Assembly (NCBI GenBank): GCA_963749515.1
Contig: CAVVMR010000010.1
Span: 620,001-684,000, forward strand
Length of the DNA stretch: 64,000 bases
Direction of reading: 5' to 3'
Source of the DNA: Gaiellasilicea sp963749515
Lineage (GTDB): Bacteria > Actinomycetota > Thermoleophilia > Gaiellales > Gaiellaceae
The position numbers were made by a program, and so were the translations under genes. Of the stretch, positions 50,299-58,522 are shown one piece after another. Numbering within the stretch: the first letter of the stretch is position 1; each line of letters opens with the position of its first letter. The notes under the pieces are model-generated. The model did not search any database, was not told where the DNA came from, and saw only the letters and a program-made list of their open reading frames with translations.

Positions 50299-51579
50299 AT
50301 GCAGTCCTTCCTGATCGAGGGCGGGCGACCCCTCGGCGGGACGATTCGCGCTGCGGGCAACAAGAACGGCGCGCTGCCGATCCTGGCGGCGTGTGCGCTC
50401 GCCACCGAGCCCGTCGAGCTGACGAACGTTCCGCGGATCCGCGACGTCCAGACGATGGTCGAGCTGCTCGCGGACATCGGCGCGGATGTCGAGCTGACGG
50501 CCGAGAACGACATTCGTGTCGATCCGACGGGCATTCACAAGACCGAGCTCGACGAGGAGCTCTGCCGCCGTATCCGGGCGTCGTTTCTGCTTGCAGGCCC
50601 CCTTCTGGCCCGCTTCGGCCGCGTCACCGTGCCTCCCCCCGGCGGCGATGTGATCGGCCGCCGCCGGCTCGACCCGCACATTCACGGGCTGGCCGAGCTG
50701 GGGGCAGAGATCTCGATCGACGGGCGCTACGAGATGAGCACGACTGGGCTTCGCGGCAAGTCCGTCTTCCTCGACGAGGCCAGCGTGATGGCCACGGAGA
50801 ACGTGGTCATGGCGGCGGTGCTCGCCGAGGGCGAGACGGTGATCGGGAATGCGGCCTGCGAGCCGCACGTCCAGGATCTCTGCCGCTTTCTGGTCTCGCT
50901 CGGCGCGCAGATCGAAGGGATCGAGTCGAACGTCCTCCGCATCCAGGGAGTGACGGAGCTCGGCGGCGGCTCGTGGCGTGTCGGGCCGGAGCACATCGAG
51001 GTCGGGAGCTTCATCGGCCTGGCCGCGGCGACGGGAAGCGATCTCACGATCGAGGACGTCGAGCCACGCGATCTGATCTCTATCCTGCCGGCCTTCGAGC
51101 GCCTCGGGGTTCGGGTCGAGGTGGGGGAGACGACGCTCCGCGTGCCGCCCGGGCAGGAGCTCGTGATCCAGGACGATCTCGGTGGACAGATTCCGAAGAT
51201 CGAGGACGGTCCGTGGCCTGCCTTCCCGGCCGACCTCACGTCGATCGCCGTCGTCACCGCGACACAGGCGCACGGAACGGTTCTCGTCTTCGAGAAGATG
51301 TTCGAGAGCCGGCTCTTCTTCGTCGACAAGCTCGTCGCGATGGGAGCACGCATCATTCTCTGCGACCCGCACCGGGCCGTGGTCACCGGGCCTGCACGTC
51401 TCTACGGCGAGCGTCTGACGAGCCCGGACATCCGCGCCGGCATGGCGATGCTCATCGCCGCGCTCTGCGCCGAGGGGACGTCCACGATCGGGAACGTCGG
51501 CGAGATCGATCGCGGCTACGAGCGCATCGACGAACGCTTGCGCAACCTCGGCGCTCACATCGAGCGCATCGAGGCCTGA
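50299..51579 (+). CDS. murA: UDP-N-acetylglucosamine 1-carboxyvinyltransferase
   Basis: First committed step of peptidoglycan synthesis: transfers enolpyruvate from PEP to UDP-GlcNAc (426 residues, inverse alpha/beta barrel). The catalytic Lys22-Asn23 is in AAGNKNGALPILA. The mobile loop reads PPPGGDVIGRRRLDPHIHG, so the usual Cys is Asp117, as in mycobacteria and chlamydia, which makes the enzyme insensitive to fosfomycin. EDGPWPAFPADLTS and MFESRLFFVDKL are strong family blocks. ATG 50299 gives the normal N-terminus (FLIEGGRPLGG). It is a single gene between divergent and convergent neighbours. Confidence 0.96.
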   Translation: MQSFLIEGGRPLGGTIRAAGNKNGALPILAACALATEPVELTNVPRIRDVQTMVELLADIGADVELTAENDIRVDPTGIHKTELDEELCRRIRASFLLAGPLLARFGRVTVPPPGGDVIGRRRLDPHIHGLAELGAEISIDGRYEMSTTGLRGKSVFLDEASVMATENVVMAAVLAEGETVIGNAACEPHVQDLCRFLVSLGAQIEGIESNVLRIQGVTELGGGSWRVGPEHIEVGSFIGLAAATGSDLTIEDVEPRDLISILPAFERLGVRVEVGETTLRVPPGQELVIQDDLGGQIPKIEDGPWPAFPADLTSIAVVTATQAHGTVLVFEKMFESRLFFVDKLVAMGARIILCDPHRAVVTGPARLYGERLTSPDIRAGMAMLIAALCAEGTSTIGNVGEIDRGYERIDERLRNLGAHIERIEA

Positions 51580-51582
51580 CTC

Positions 51583-52857
51583 TCAGCCGAGCTGGCCGAC
51601 GGCCTGCGCCCGCGCGACGGCCGCGGCGATGTCGAGGACGCCGTAGCCCAGCGCGCGGTTCCACTTGCCCCGCCCCGAGGCGGTCTGCTCGAGGATCGAG
51701 GCCACCTGATCCGCACGCAGCGCCGGATTCGCCGCCCACACAAGTGCTGCGGCACCGGACACCTGCGGTGCGGCGAACGAGGTGCCGTTCGCATAGCCGT
51801 AGAGGCCGCTCTGCGAGCCGGGCAATGCGACGCGCGGGTACCGCGACTCCGATGATGAGGCAGAGACCGCTCCGAACACCGCCTCACCGGGCGCGGCCAG
51901 GGAGATGTGCGTGCCCGTGTTCGAGAAGGGTGCACGGGCGCCGGAGCGGGTCGAGGCGCCGACCGAGAGGCCACGTCCGCCGATCCCGCGCGAGCCGACC
52001 GGCTGGAGCAGCGCGGCCGGATACTCGACCGGGTTCCCGCCTCGCTTGCTGTTGCCCACGGCCGCAACGAGCAGGGCGCCCTTGGAAACGGCGTAGTCGA
52101 CGGCTCGGCGCTCCACCGTGGACGTCGTCGGGCCTCCGAGACTGAGATTGACGATGCGCGCGCCGTGATTGACGGCGTAGACGATCGCGGCCGCCTCGTC
52201 GACGTCGGTGAACGAGCCGTCCCGGTCTGCCGCCTGAATCACGATCAGACGTGCTTCGCCAGAGGTGCCGACGACTCCGTCGCCGTTCGAGCTCGAACCG
52301 GCCGCGAGCGAGGCCACGAAGGTGCCGTGGCCGTTCATGTCCTTCACGGCGGCGCGCTTCGTTCTCACGCTGTAGGTCCGGGGCGCCTTCGCGGCGAGGT
52401 CAGGTGCTCCCAGGTCGGCGCCCGTGTCGATGACGGCGATCGTGATTCCAGCCGCTGCCTGTGCCACTGCGTCCGGGACCTGGTCTGCACGCGTCGCGGC
52501 GTACTGCCACTGGAGCGCGGTGTCGGGCGTGGCGACGAGGCTCGGCTCTGCCCTCGAGTACCGGGCCGACGTTCTCTCCACGTGCGTGATTCCCGGCTCG
52601 CGGGCAAGCTCGCGCGCGAACGACCCGGCGTCACCGGCAGGACGAAGCTCTGCGACTCCCAGTGTGGGGATCCTGCGCACCACCCGGGCCGGATGGCGCT
52701 CGAGAGCCTGCCTCAGGGCGGCTTCGCTCGCGTACGAAACGACCGGATTGCCGGCCGGCTTCGCGCCGGAGGCGCTGCGGCTGGATCCGGGCATGGCTGC
52801 GCCCGCGATCACAAAAGTTGCCAAAGCGGTTAGCCCGCAGAGGTTGACAAGCCGCAT
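51583..52857 (-). CDS. secreted subtilisin-like serine protease (S8)
   Basis: A 424-residue precursor. A signal peptide (MRLVNLCGLTALATFVIAGA) is followed by an I9-like propeptide (to about 105; VAELRPAGDAGSFARELARE) and the catalytic domain with the complete triad: Asp in TIAVIDTGADLGAPDL, His in MNGHGTFVASLAAG, Ser in YGYANGTSFAAPQVSGAAAL. No C-terminal anchor is visible, so it should be released or wall-associated. GGGAGAG upstream of the ATG is a clear Shine-Dalgarno. It is convergent with murA, three bases apart. Confidence 0.93.
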   Translation of the reverse strand: MRLVNLCGLTALATFVIAGAAMPGSSRSASGAKPAGNPVVSYASEAALRQALERHPARVVRRIPTLGVAELRPAGDAGSFARELAREPGITHVERTSARYSRAEPSLVATPDTALQWQYAATRADQVPDAVAQAAAGITIAVIDTGADLGAPDLAAKAPRTYSVRTKRAAVKDMNGHGTFVASLAAGSSSNGDGVVGTSGEARLIVIQAADRDGSFTDVDEAAAIVYAVNHGARIVNLSLGGPTTSTVERRAVDYAVSKGALLVAAVGNSKRGGNPVEYPAALLQPVGSRGIGGRGLSVGASTRSGARAPFSNTGTHISLAAPGEAVFGAVSASSSESRYPRVALPGSQSGLYGYANGTSFAAPQVSGAAALVWAANPALRADQVASILEQTASGRGKWNRALGYGVLDIAAAVARAQAVGQLG

Positions 52858-52941
52858 CCAGCTCTCCCTTGACTGGAGGATTCAGACGAATCCGGTCAAA
52901 TCATCGGCGGTACCCCGGGAAAATGAAACTCCCCGATTCGC

Positions 52942-52947
52942 TAGGCT
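52942..52947 (+). promoter_or_regulatory. -10 box (TAGGCT) of the HisB-fold gene
   Basis: TAGGCT, 9 bases before the ATG at 52957, fits the TANNNT series and would drive the HisB-like/ridA pair. The rest of the 99-base gap to the protease gene holds no other recognised signal. Confidence 0.4.
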
Positions 52948-52956
52948 CGCGATCCA

Positions 52957-53445
52957 ATGAGTGCCCGGGTTTCCTCAGGAAATGGAACGACGAACGTCGC
53001 CACGGGCATCCCGGTCCTCGACCACTTGCTCACGTTGCTCGCGCGGAGCGGCCGTTTCGAGCTCGCTCTCGAGCTGGCACCGGCGGACGCCGAGGCCGAG
53101 GTCGCCGAAGCGGGCCGGGCACTGGGCGAGGCGTTTGCGGGCCTGTTGCGCGCCGACGGGGCGTACGGACACGGCTCGGCCTTCCTGCCGGCAGACGAAG
53201 CTCTCGCCCAGGTGGCGCTCGAGGTCTCGGAGCGGCCGCTCGTCGCGAGCAATGTCGATCTGACCGAGGCACGGGCCGGGGGGCTCGGCAGCGACCTCGC
53301 AGCGCGTTTCCTCGATGCGTTCGCGCACGCCGCGGGGCTGACGCTGCATGTCCGGCTGATCGACGGCGAGGACTCGCGACACGTCCTCGAGGCCATCTTC
53401 AAGGCGCTCGGCGCCGCGCTTGCGGAAGCGTCCCCCCGAGCCTGA
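52957..53445 (+). CDS. HisB-fold protein lacking the dehydratase metal motif
   Basis: A 162-residue protein resembling imidazoleglycerol-phosphate dehydratase (about 195-200 residues): TGIPVLDHLLTLLARSGRFE, GHGSAFLPADEALAQVALEV, GLTLHVRLIDGEDSRHVLEA and IFKALGAALAEA align with the family. The HHxxED manganese motif in the first half is replaced by DAEAEVAEAG, and the HH pair of the second half reads RH (Arg141-His142). It is therefore unlikely to be the histidine pathway enzyme; a non-catalytic or re-purposed paralogue is more likely. It is followed 16 bases later by ridA. Confidence 0.7.
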   Translation: MSARVSSGNGTTNVATGIPVLDHLLTLLARSGRFELALELAPADAEAEVAEAGRALGEAFAGLLRADGAYGHGSAFLPADEALAQVALEVSERPLVASNVDLTEARAGGLGSDLAARFLDAFAHAAGLTLHVRLIDGEDSRHVLEAIFKALGAALAEASPRA

Positions 53446-53461
53446 ACGACAAGGAGAGCCA

Positions 53462-53851
53462 GTGGCACAGAAGGAGATAGTCCGTACCGAGCGTGCGCCC
53501 GCGCCGTTCGAGGGAGCGCCCTACAACCAGGCGGTCAAGGTCGGCGGCCTGGTCTTCGTCGCCGGCCAGCTCGGCCTCGCTCCGGACGGGAGCGGGATGG
53601 TGGGAGGAGGCGTCGCCGAGCAGACAGAGCAGGCGCTCCAGAACCTGAGCGCGATCCTGGAGGAGGCGGGCAGCAGCCTGGACCAGCTCGCGAAGACGAC
53701 GGTCTTCCTCCAGAACCTCGATGACTTCGCGGCAATGAACGAGGTGTACGCCACGCACGTCGGCGACCGCCCGCCCGCGCGATCGACGGTTGAAGTAGCC
53801 AGGCTGCCGTCCGGGGCGCTCGTCGAGATCGAGGCGATCGCTCACCTCTAG
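53462..53851 (+). CDS. ridA: RidA family reactive enamine/imine deaminase
   Basis: RidA hydrolyses reactive 2-aminoacrylate-type enamines produced by PLP enzymes (129 residues, trimeric family). NQAVKVGGLVFVAGQLGLAP, VFLQNLDDFAAMNEVYATHV and the active-site Arg in PPARSTVEVARLPSGALVEI followed by EAIA are all canonical. AAGGAG at 53451-53456 is a good Shine-Dalgarno for the GTG at 53462, which excludes the longer upstream reading. The stop TAG lies inside the left arm of the second 154-bp repeat. Confidence 0.94.
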   Translation: MAQKEIVRTERAPAPFEGAPYNQAVKVGGLVFVAGQLGLAPDGSGMVGGGVAEQTEQALQNLSAILEEAGSSLDQLAKTTVFLQNLDDFAAMNEVYATHVGDRPPARSTVEVARLPSGALVEIEAIAHL

Positions 53852-53998
53852 CGCCCCTGGGCGGCTGCGCCTCCCGGCCGGCGGAGCCGGCCTCCGGCGC
53901 AGCCTCGCGCCGCTCGCGGCGCTCCAGCCGGCGGCCCGTACCTCCGTACTGTTCCACGGGCCTACGCACCGCGAGCGACGCGCCAGGAACGCTAGAGG
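53845..53998 (-). repeat. 154-bp structured repeat, copy 2 (inverted)
   Basis: Reverse-complement copy of 38210-38363. Closing arms are CCTCTAGCGCCCCTGG (53845-53860) and CCAGGAACGCTAGAGG (53983-53998). Within P1, four outer pairs differ from copy 1 on both sides so that pairing is kept. In P4 a G-U pair of copy 1 is U-A here, and a P3 mismatch in copy 1 is a proper pair here. The left arm includes the ridA stop codon; the right arm ends 8 bases before the next ATG. It fills the gap between the two genes. Confidence 0.85.
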
Positions 53999-54006
53999 GG
54001 TCGCGG

Positions 54007-55452
54007 ATGGCCAGAATGGCCGACGTGCGGGATTCCGTCGCCGACTACGTGCACTCCCTCGGCCTCGACGCGTACCTCGTCGGGGGAGCGGTGCGCGACC
54101 AGCTGCTCGGGATCCCGGTCAAGGATCTCGACTTCGTGGTCCCGGGCGTCGGCCACGCCGAGCTGCGGGCAGCACTCGAGCCGTACGGCAAGGTCGAGGA
54201 CCTGGTGGTCGCGGATCAGCGCGTCGGCGTTCGCCTGCTCCCGCGCGACAAGACCGCTCGCGCCCTCCAGCCTGGCGGAATCGAGTTCGCACCGCCGCGG
54301 GTGGAGCGCTCGACAGGTCCCGGCCGGCACGACTTCGAGATCGTCGCGGACGCCGGCATCTCGCTCGAGCAGGACATGGAGCGGCGCGACTTCACGATCA
54401 ATGCGATCGCGCGCCGGCTCGAGACCGGCGAGGTGCTCGATCCGCTCGGCGGGCAAGCCGACCTCGAGCGCAGGATCCTCCGCACGACCGGCCCGACGAG
54501 CTTCCGGGACGATCCGCTGCGGATCGTGCGCGGACTCCGCTTCGTCTCGCAACTCGATGTCGATCCCGACGAGGACACGCTGCGCCAGATGCGCGAGTGG
54601 GCGCCGCAGATCGAGCACGTCTCGGGCGAGCGGATCGGGGGTGGGCTCGCCGCGGACGGGATGGGCGAGCTCTCGAAGCTCCTGATGGGTGCGAAGCCTG
54701 CGAAGGCGCTGCGCCTTGCCCGTGACGCCGGCGTGCTCGTCCATCTGCTGCCCGAGATGGAGCCCGCGATCGGATTCGACCAGGAGAGCCGCTATCACGA
54801 CCTGCCTCTCGACGAGCATACATTCGAGGTCGTTCAGGCGGCCGCCGACGCCGGGGCGCCGCTCCAGGTGCGGCTCGCGGCCCTGCTCCACGACCTCGGC
54901 AAGCCCGAGTCCGCATGGCGGGGGCCCGACGGTCGCCAGCACTTCTACGCCAAGCCGAAGCTGGGGAAGCGCAGCCACGAGGAGATCGGCGCCGAGATCG
55001 CCTCGCGCGCGCTCAGCCGGCTGCGCTATCCGGCCAGGCTTCGGCAACGTGTCCGCATGATCGTGCTCGAGCACATGTTCGGCGTGTCCGAGCCTGCCGA
55101 CACCGCGAAGGCGCGGAAGTTCCTCCGCCGTCACGGCGACGAGCTCGCCTTCGACCTCGTGGCGCACAAGCGTGCCGACCTTCAGGGCAAGCGTGAGGCT
55201 CCGAACGACACGACCCACGAGGAGCTCGACCGGCTCGACCACTTCCACCAGACGCTGCTGCGCGAGCTCGACAGTCCGCACCGGCTGGACCAGCTCGCGA
55301 TCGACGGCAACGACCTGATCGAGCTCGGCTGGCAGCCCGGACCGGATCTCGGCGCCGCGCTCGAGCACTTGCTCGCCTGTGTGATCGGCGACCCGACGCT
55401 GAACGAACGCGAGTGGCTGGTCGCCGAGGCCAGGAGGCGGCGGCGCGCATGA
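54007..55452 (+). CDS. cca: CCA tRNA nucleotidyltransferase / poly(A) polymerase family with HD domain
   Basis: Adds or repairs the 3' CCA of tRNA (481 residues, class II nucleotidyltransferase). The N-terminal catalytic head has LDAYLVGGAVRDQLLG and KDLDFVVPG (catalytic Asp pair), then MERRDFTINAIARRL and RDDPLRIVRGLRF. The C-terminal part has an HD domain (LAALLHDLGKPES), as in actinobacterial CCA enzymes. The region ending RADLQGK is typical. The window has no tRNA gene near it. Starts with ATG-GCC-AGA; it overlaps pgeF as ATGA. Confidence 0.92.
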   Translation: MARMADVRDSVADYVHSLGLDAYLVGGAVRDQLLGIPVKDLDFVVPGVGHAELRAALEPYGKVEDLVVADQRVGVRLLPRDKTARALQPGGIEFAPPRVERSTGPGRHDFEIVADAGISLEQDMERRDFTINAIARRLETGEVLDPLGGQADLERRILRTTGPTSFRDDPLRIVRGLRFVSQLDVDPDEDTLRQMREWAPQIEHVSGERIGGGLAADGMGELSKLLMGAKPAKALRLARDAGVLVHLLPEMEPAIGFDQESRYHDLPLDEHTFEVVQAAADAGAPLQVRLAALLHDLGKPESAWRGPDGRQHFYAKPKLGKRSHEEIGAEIASRALSRLRYPARLRQRVRMIVLEHMFGVSEPADTAKARKFLRRHGDELAFDLVAHKRADLQGKREAPNDTTHEELDRLDHFHQTLLRELDSPHRLDQLAIDGNDLIELGWQPGPDLGAALEHLLACVIGDPTLNEREWLVAEARRRRRA

Positions 55453-56147
55453 TCCGCTGGAACCCGCCAGGGCCATACGAGATCGCCTTCTCCACCCGCG
55501 AAGGAGGAGTGAGCGAGGGGCCGTTTGCCTCGCTGAACCTCGGGCGGATGAGCGGCGACGATGTCGACCGGGTCGACGAGAACCGGCGGCGGCTGTGTGC
55601 CGAGATCGGCGCAGACCCTCTCCGGCTGGCGCTCAACCGGCAGGTCCACTCGACGCTCGTGCACCGTGCCGAGCCGGGAGCGCGCGGCCGGCCGGGTGAC
55701 GGCCTCTGGACCGACGATCCGGACCTGCCGCTACTGGCGCTCACCGCGGACTGCGTCCCGATCGCGCTCGCTCGGGTCGGCGGCGACCGTCCGGGAGTCG
55801 CCGTTCTCCACGTCGGCTGGCGGGGACTGCTCGCGGGGATCGTCGCGGAGGGGGCGGAGGCGCTCGGAGGCCGGCTCCACGCGGCGGTCGGTCCCGCGAT
55901 CGGACCGTGCTGCTACGAGGTCGGCACGGAGGTGGCGGAGCCGTACGCGGCGGTGTTCGGGCCGAAGGTCGTCAACGGCGGAAAGCTCGATCTGTGGAGC
56001 GCAGCCGACAGCGCACTTCGCGAGGCGGGCGTCGAGGAGGTCGAGCGGATCGACCTCTGCACCCATTGCAATCCCGAGCTCTTCTTCTCCCATCGGCGCA
56101 CAGGGCTGCCACGGGGCGGCCAGGGAGTGATCGCGCGTGTCGCCTGA
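55449..56147 (+). CDS. pgeF: peptidoglycan editing factor PgeF (YfiH/DUF152)
   Basis: PgeF removes L-Ser misincorporated for L-Ala in UDP-MurNAc peptides, and related proteins act as purine nucleoside phosphorylases (232 residues). The zinc/catalytic set is visible: NRQVHSTLVH, LLALTADCVPIALA, VLHVGWRGLLAGIV, and the C-terminal CTHCNPELFFSHRR. It belongs to the division/cell wall operon pgeF-yggS-sepF-yggT-divIVA. It overlaps yggS by 11 bases. Confidence 0.92.
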   Translation: MIRWNPPGPYEIAFSTREGGVSEGPFASLNLGRMSGDDVDRVDENRRRLCAEIGADPLRLALNRQVHSTLVHRAEPGARGRPGDGLWTDDPDLPLLALTADCVPIALARVGGDRPGVAVLHVGWRGLLAGIVAEGAEALGGRLHAAVGPAIGPCCYEVGTEVAEPYAAVFGPKVVNGGKLDLWSAADSALREAGVEEVERIDLCTHCNPELFFSHRRTGLPRGGQGVIARVA

Positions 56148-56742
56148 GGCCGTGCGAGCCGTCTACGAGCGACTCCAGGCCGAGGTCGGGCCGAACGTGA
56201 CGATCGTCGCGGCCACCAAGTACGTCTCGCTCGAGGACATGGCCATCCTGGCCGAGGCGGGCGTTGGCGTCGTGGGGGAGAACCGCGCGCAGGATCTCGA
56301 GCGCAAGCACGCCGTGTACGGCGATGCGTTCCGCTGGCACTTCATCGGGCACCTGCAGTCCAACAAGGCGAAGGTCGTGAACGGCATCTGCGAGCTCGTG
56401 CACTCGCTTGGGTCGGAGTCTGCGGCCTCCCGTCTCACCGTCCCGGCGCTCGTCGAGGTGAACCTCTCCGGCGAGGAGTCGAAGTCCGGCGTGTCACCCG
56501 AGCAGCTTCCCGATCTGCTGCGCATCTACGGAGACGTGCGCGGCTTGATGACCATGCCCCCAGCGGCATCCGATCCGGAGGCATCGCGCCCGTTCTTCCG
56601 CCGCCTGCGCGAGCTCGCCGCCGAGCACGACCTCCCTGAGCTCTCGATGGGCACCTCACAGGACTACCGTGTTGCCGCGGAGGAGGGAGCCACGCTCGTG
56701 CGTGTCGGCTCCGTCCTCTATAGCGAACTCGATCGAACGTGA
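56137..56742 (+). CDS. yggS: YggS family PLP homeostasis protein
   Basis: PLP-binding TIM-barrel protein that buffers free PLP and amino acid pools (201 residues, somewhat short). The Schiff-base Lys is in TIVAATKYVS; GVVGENRAQDLERKH, WHFIGHLQSNKAKVV and LSMGTSQDYRVAAEEGATLV (phosphate site) with RVGS are diagnostic. The GTG start lies inside pgeF. A position before sepF is conserved in actinobacteria and firmicutes. Confidence 0.94.
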   Translation: MSPEAVRAVYERLQAEVGPNVTIVAATKYVSLEDMAILAEAGVGVVGENRAQDLERKHAVYGDAFRWHFIGHLQSNKAKVVNGICELVHSLGSESAASRLTVPALVEVNLSGEESKSGVSPEQLPDLLRIYGDVRGLMTMPPAASDPEASRPFFRRLRELAAEHDLPELSMGTSQDYRVAAEEGATLVRVGSVLYSELDRT

Positions 56743-56808
56743 AGCGCTGCAGCGGTCGGTCGGCGAGACCCTCCGCCGGCAGAAATCACGTCCGACCGAG
56801 TTCGGCAA

Positions 56809-56814
56809 TAATCT
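56809..56814 (+). promoter_or_regulatory. -10 box (TAATCT) of sepF
   Basis: TAATCT, 9 bases before the sepF ATG, lies in an 81-base gap that is otherwise free of genes. It suggests that sepF-yggT-divIVA can be transcribed separately from pgeF-yggS. Confidence 0.45.
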
Positions 56815-56823
56815 CCTGCACCT

Positions 56824-57363
56824 ATGGGATTTGCTGACGTCTGGAGCCGCACGCTCGTCTACTTCGGCATCGCCGAGGAGGACGAGTGGGACGAGGACGG
56901 CTACGCCACGAACGAGGAGCTCGAGCGGAGCTACGGCGCCCGTGAACGGGCGAACGTGCGCCGGCTGCAGCCGCGTCGCGGACGCGACTTCGACGATTGG
57001 ACAGACTCGGACGCAGCCGACGAGGCCGCGGTAGCTCGACCGGCCAGGCGGCTCCGCGGGGTCGAGGCAGTGCCCAATCCGGCCGTGAAGGTCCATTTGA
57101 TCCTGCCGCGGAGCTTCAACGACGCGCAGCAGATCGCGGACCGCTTCAAGGACGGCGTGCCCGTGATCCTCAACCTCCAGAGCGCCGACCAGGATCTGTC
57201 GAAGCGCCTGATCGACTTCGCAAGCGGCCTGACGTATGCGCTCGACGGGGGCATGCAGCGGGTCGCCGACAAGGTCTTTCTCCTGACCCCGCGCAACGTC
57301 GAGGTCTCCGCCGAGGAACGCGCCCGCATGCTCGAACGCGGCGGCTTCTTCAACCAGGCGTAG
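56824..57363 (+). CDS. sepF: cell division protein SepF
   Basis: SepF anchors FtsZ to the membrane and shapes the septum (179 residues). A short amphipathic N-terminal membrane-targeting segment (FADVWSRTLVYFGIA) is followed by an acidic, variable linker (to about 85) and the conserved dimeric core: VKVHLILPRSFNDAQQIADR, PVILNLQSADQDLSKRLIDF and ASGLTYALDGGMQRVADKVF. It works with the FtsZ ring; ftsZ itself is outside the window. Followed by yggT and divIVA in the usual order. Confidence 0.95.
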   Translation: MGFADVWSRTLVYFGIAEEDEWDEDGYATNEELERSYGARERANVRRLQPRRGRDFDDWTDSDAADEAAVARPARRLRGVEAVPNPAVKVHLILPRSFNDAQQIADRFKDGVPVILNLQSADQDLSKRLIDFASGLTYALDGGMQRVADKVFLLTPRNVEVSAEERARMLERGGFFNQA

Positions 57364-57394
57364 GAAAGCCGGGCAGCGGGGCGAACGGAGCGGC

Positions 57395-57706
57395 ATGGGC
57401 GACCATCTCGCTTGGTTCAGCTTGCTCGCCGACCTCGGCTCGTCACTCGCGAGCTTCATCGAGGTGTTCATCGTCGTCTACATCCTGTTGCTGTTCGCGT
57501 ACATCCTGACGTCGTGGATCCGTCTTCCGTACAACCCGTGGCTGAACCGTGTGCAGCGGTTTCTCTACGACGTCTGCGACCCGTACCTGCGGATCTTCCG
57601 CCGCTTCCTGCCGCCGCTCGGGCCGCTCGATCTCTCGCCGATGGTCGGCGTCATCACCCTCTTGATCATCCAGAGAATCCTCGTCTCGCTGGTCGAGCGT
57701 CTGTAG
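57395..57706 (+). CDS. yggT: YggT family membrane protein
   Basis: A 103-residue protein with two hydrophobic hairpins (EVFIVVYILLLFAYILTSWI; MVGVITLLIIQRILVSLV) around the conserved loop YNPWLNRVQRFLYDVCDPYL. The family sits in division clusters between sepF and divIVA; the role is undefined, with links to division and osmotic stress. GGAG before the ATG at 57395 supports the start. Confidence 0.9.
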   Translation: MGDHLAWFSLLADLGSSLASFIEVFIVVYILLLFAYILTSWIRLPYNPWLNRVQRFLYDVCDPYLRIFRRFLPPLGPLDLSPMVGVITLLIIQRILVSLVERL

Positions 57707-57722
57707 AAACGGAGCGCGCCGA

Positions 57723-58190
57723 ATGGCCCTGACACCCGTCGAGATTCGCCACCTCAAGCCGGCCCGCGGCTTCTTCGGCTACAAGCGGGCCGTCGTCGAT
57801 CGTCTGCTGGTCGAGATCGCCGAAAGCTACGGCGACGTCTGGCGCGACCGGGCAGACCTCACCGACAAGCTCGAGCAGCTGGAGCTCGACCTCGTACGCC
57901 ACAAGGAGCTCGAGGGACTGCTTCGCACCACGCTCGTCTCCGCCGAGAGCGCCTCGCAGCAGCTGCGGGAGCAGGCGCGCAAGGAGGCCGAGGGCGTCGT
58001 CGCCGAGGCGCACGCCGAGGCACGCGCCATCTCGCGCCGCGCGAGCGCCGAGAAGGAGCGCCTGGAGACGGAGCTCAGGCGGATCAGGTCGCTGCTGCAC
58101 TCGGCGCTCGACAGCCTCGACGAGGCGGACCTCGACGCCCGCGAGCCCGTCGGCGAGTCCACGGGCGAGATCCGCCGCATGATCTCGTAG
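57723..58190 (+). CDS. divIVA: DivIVA domain protein
   Basis: A 155-residue pole/septum scaffold. The N-terminal membrane-binding module LTPVEIRHLKPARGFFGYKR is the DivIVA signature. A long coiled coil covers residues 35-140 (DKLEQLELDLVRHKELEGL and further heptads). In actinobacteria DivIVA/Wag31 organises polar growth; this version is short and may instead be the second, SepIVA-like type. It follows yggT by 16 bases. Confidence 0.9.
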   Translation: MALTPVEIRHLKPARGFFGYKRAVVDRLLVEIAESYGDVWRDRADLTDKLEQLELDLVRHKELEGLLRTTLVSAESASQQLREQARKEAEGVVAEAHAEARAISRRASAEKERLETELRRIRSLLHSALDSLDEADLDAREPVGESTGEIRRMIS

Positions 58191-58216
58191 GCAACCGGCC
58201 CATCGGCCGGGGCCAC

Positions 58217-58222
58217 TATCCT
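58217..58222 (+). promoter_or_regulatory. -10 box (TATCCT) of the DUF167 operon
   Basis: TATCCT ends 6 bases before the GTG at 58229, so the DUF167-dksA-lspA-rluD operon probably starts here as a leaderless mRNA. Confidence 0.5.
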
Positions 58223-58228
58223 TGGCGT

Positions 58229-58522
58229 GTGGCCCCGACGACGAGACTGCGGCTGAGAGTCGCCCCCGGCGCCTCCCGTTCACCCGGGATCGTCGGCAGG
58301 CACGGTGAGGCGTGGAAGGTGCGCGTCGGCGCACCACCCGAGCGCGGGAAGGCGAACGAGGCGGTGCTCGCATTGCTCGCCGACACTCTGGCTGTTCCTC
58401 GCTCGAGCGTCGTGCTCGTCTCGGGCGGCGGCTCGCGGGACAAGATCGTCGAGCTGGCCGGCATCGAGCCGGACGAGATCGACCGACGGCTCGCCATTGC
58501 GGGCGGACAGGAGAGCGGGTGA
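58229..58522 (+). CDS. DUF167 (YggU) family protein
   Basis: A 97-residue alpha/beta protein of the YggU family: LRVAPGASRSPGIVGRHG, VRVGAPPERGKANEAVLALL and VVLVSGGGSRDKIVEL give the full family pattern. Function is unknown; it is commonly linked to yggT and divIVA. Leaderless GTG start. Its stop overlaps the next start as GTGA. Confidence 0.88.
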   Translation: MAPTTRLRLRVAPGASRSPGIVGRHGEAWKVRVGAPPERGKANEAVLALLADTLAVPRSSVVLVSGGGSRDKIVELAGIEPDEIDRRLAIAGGQESG

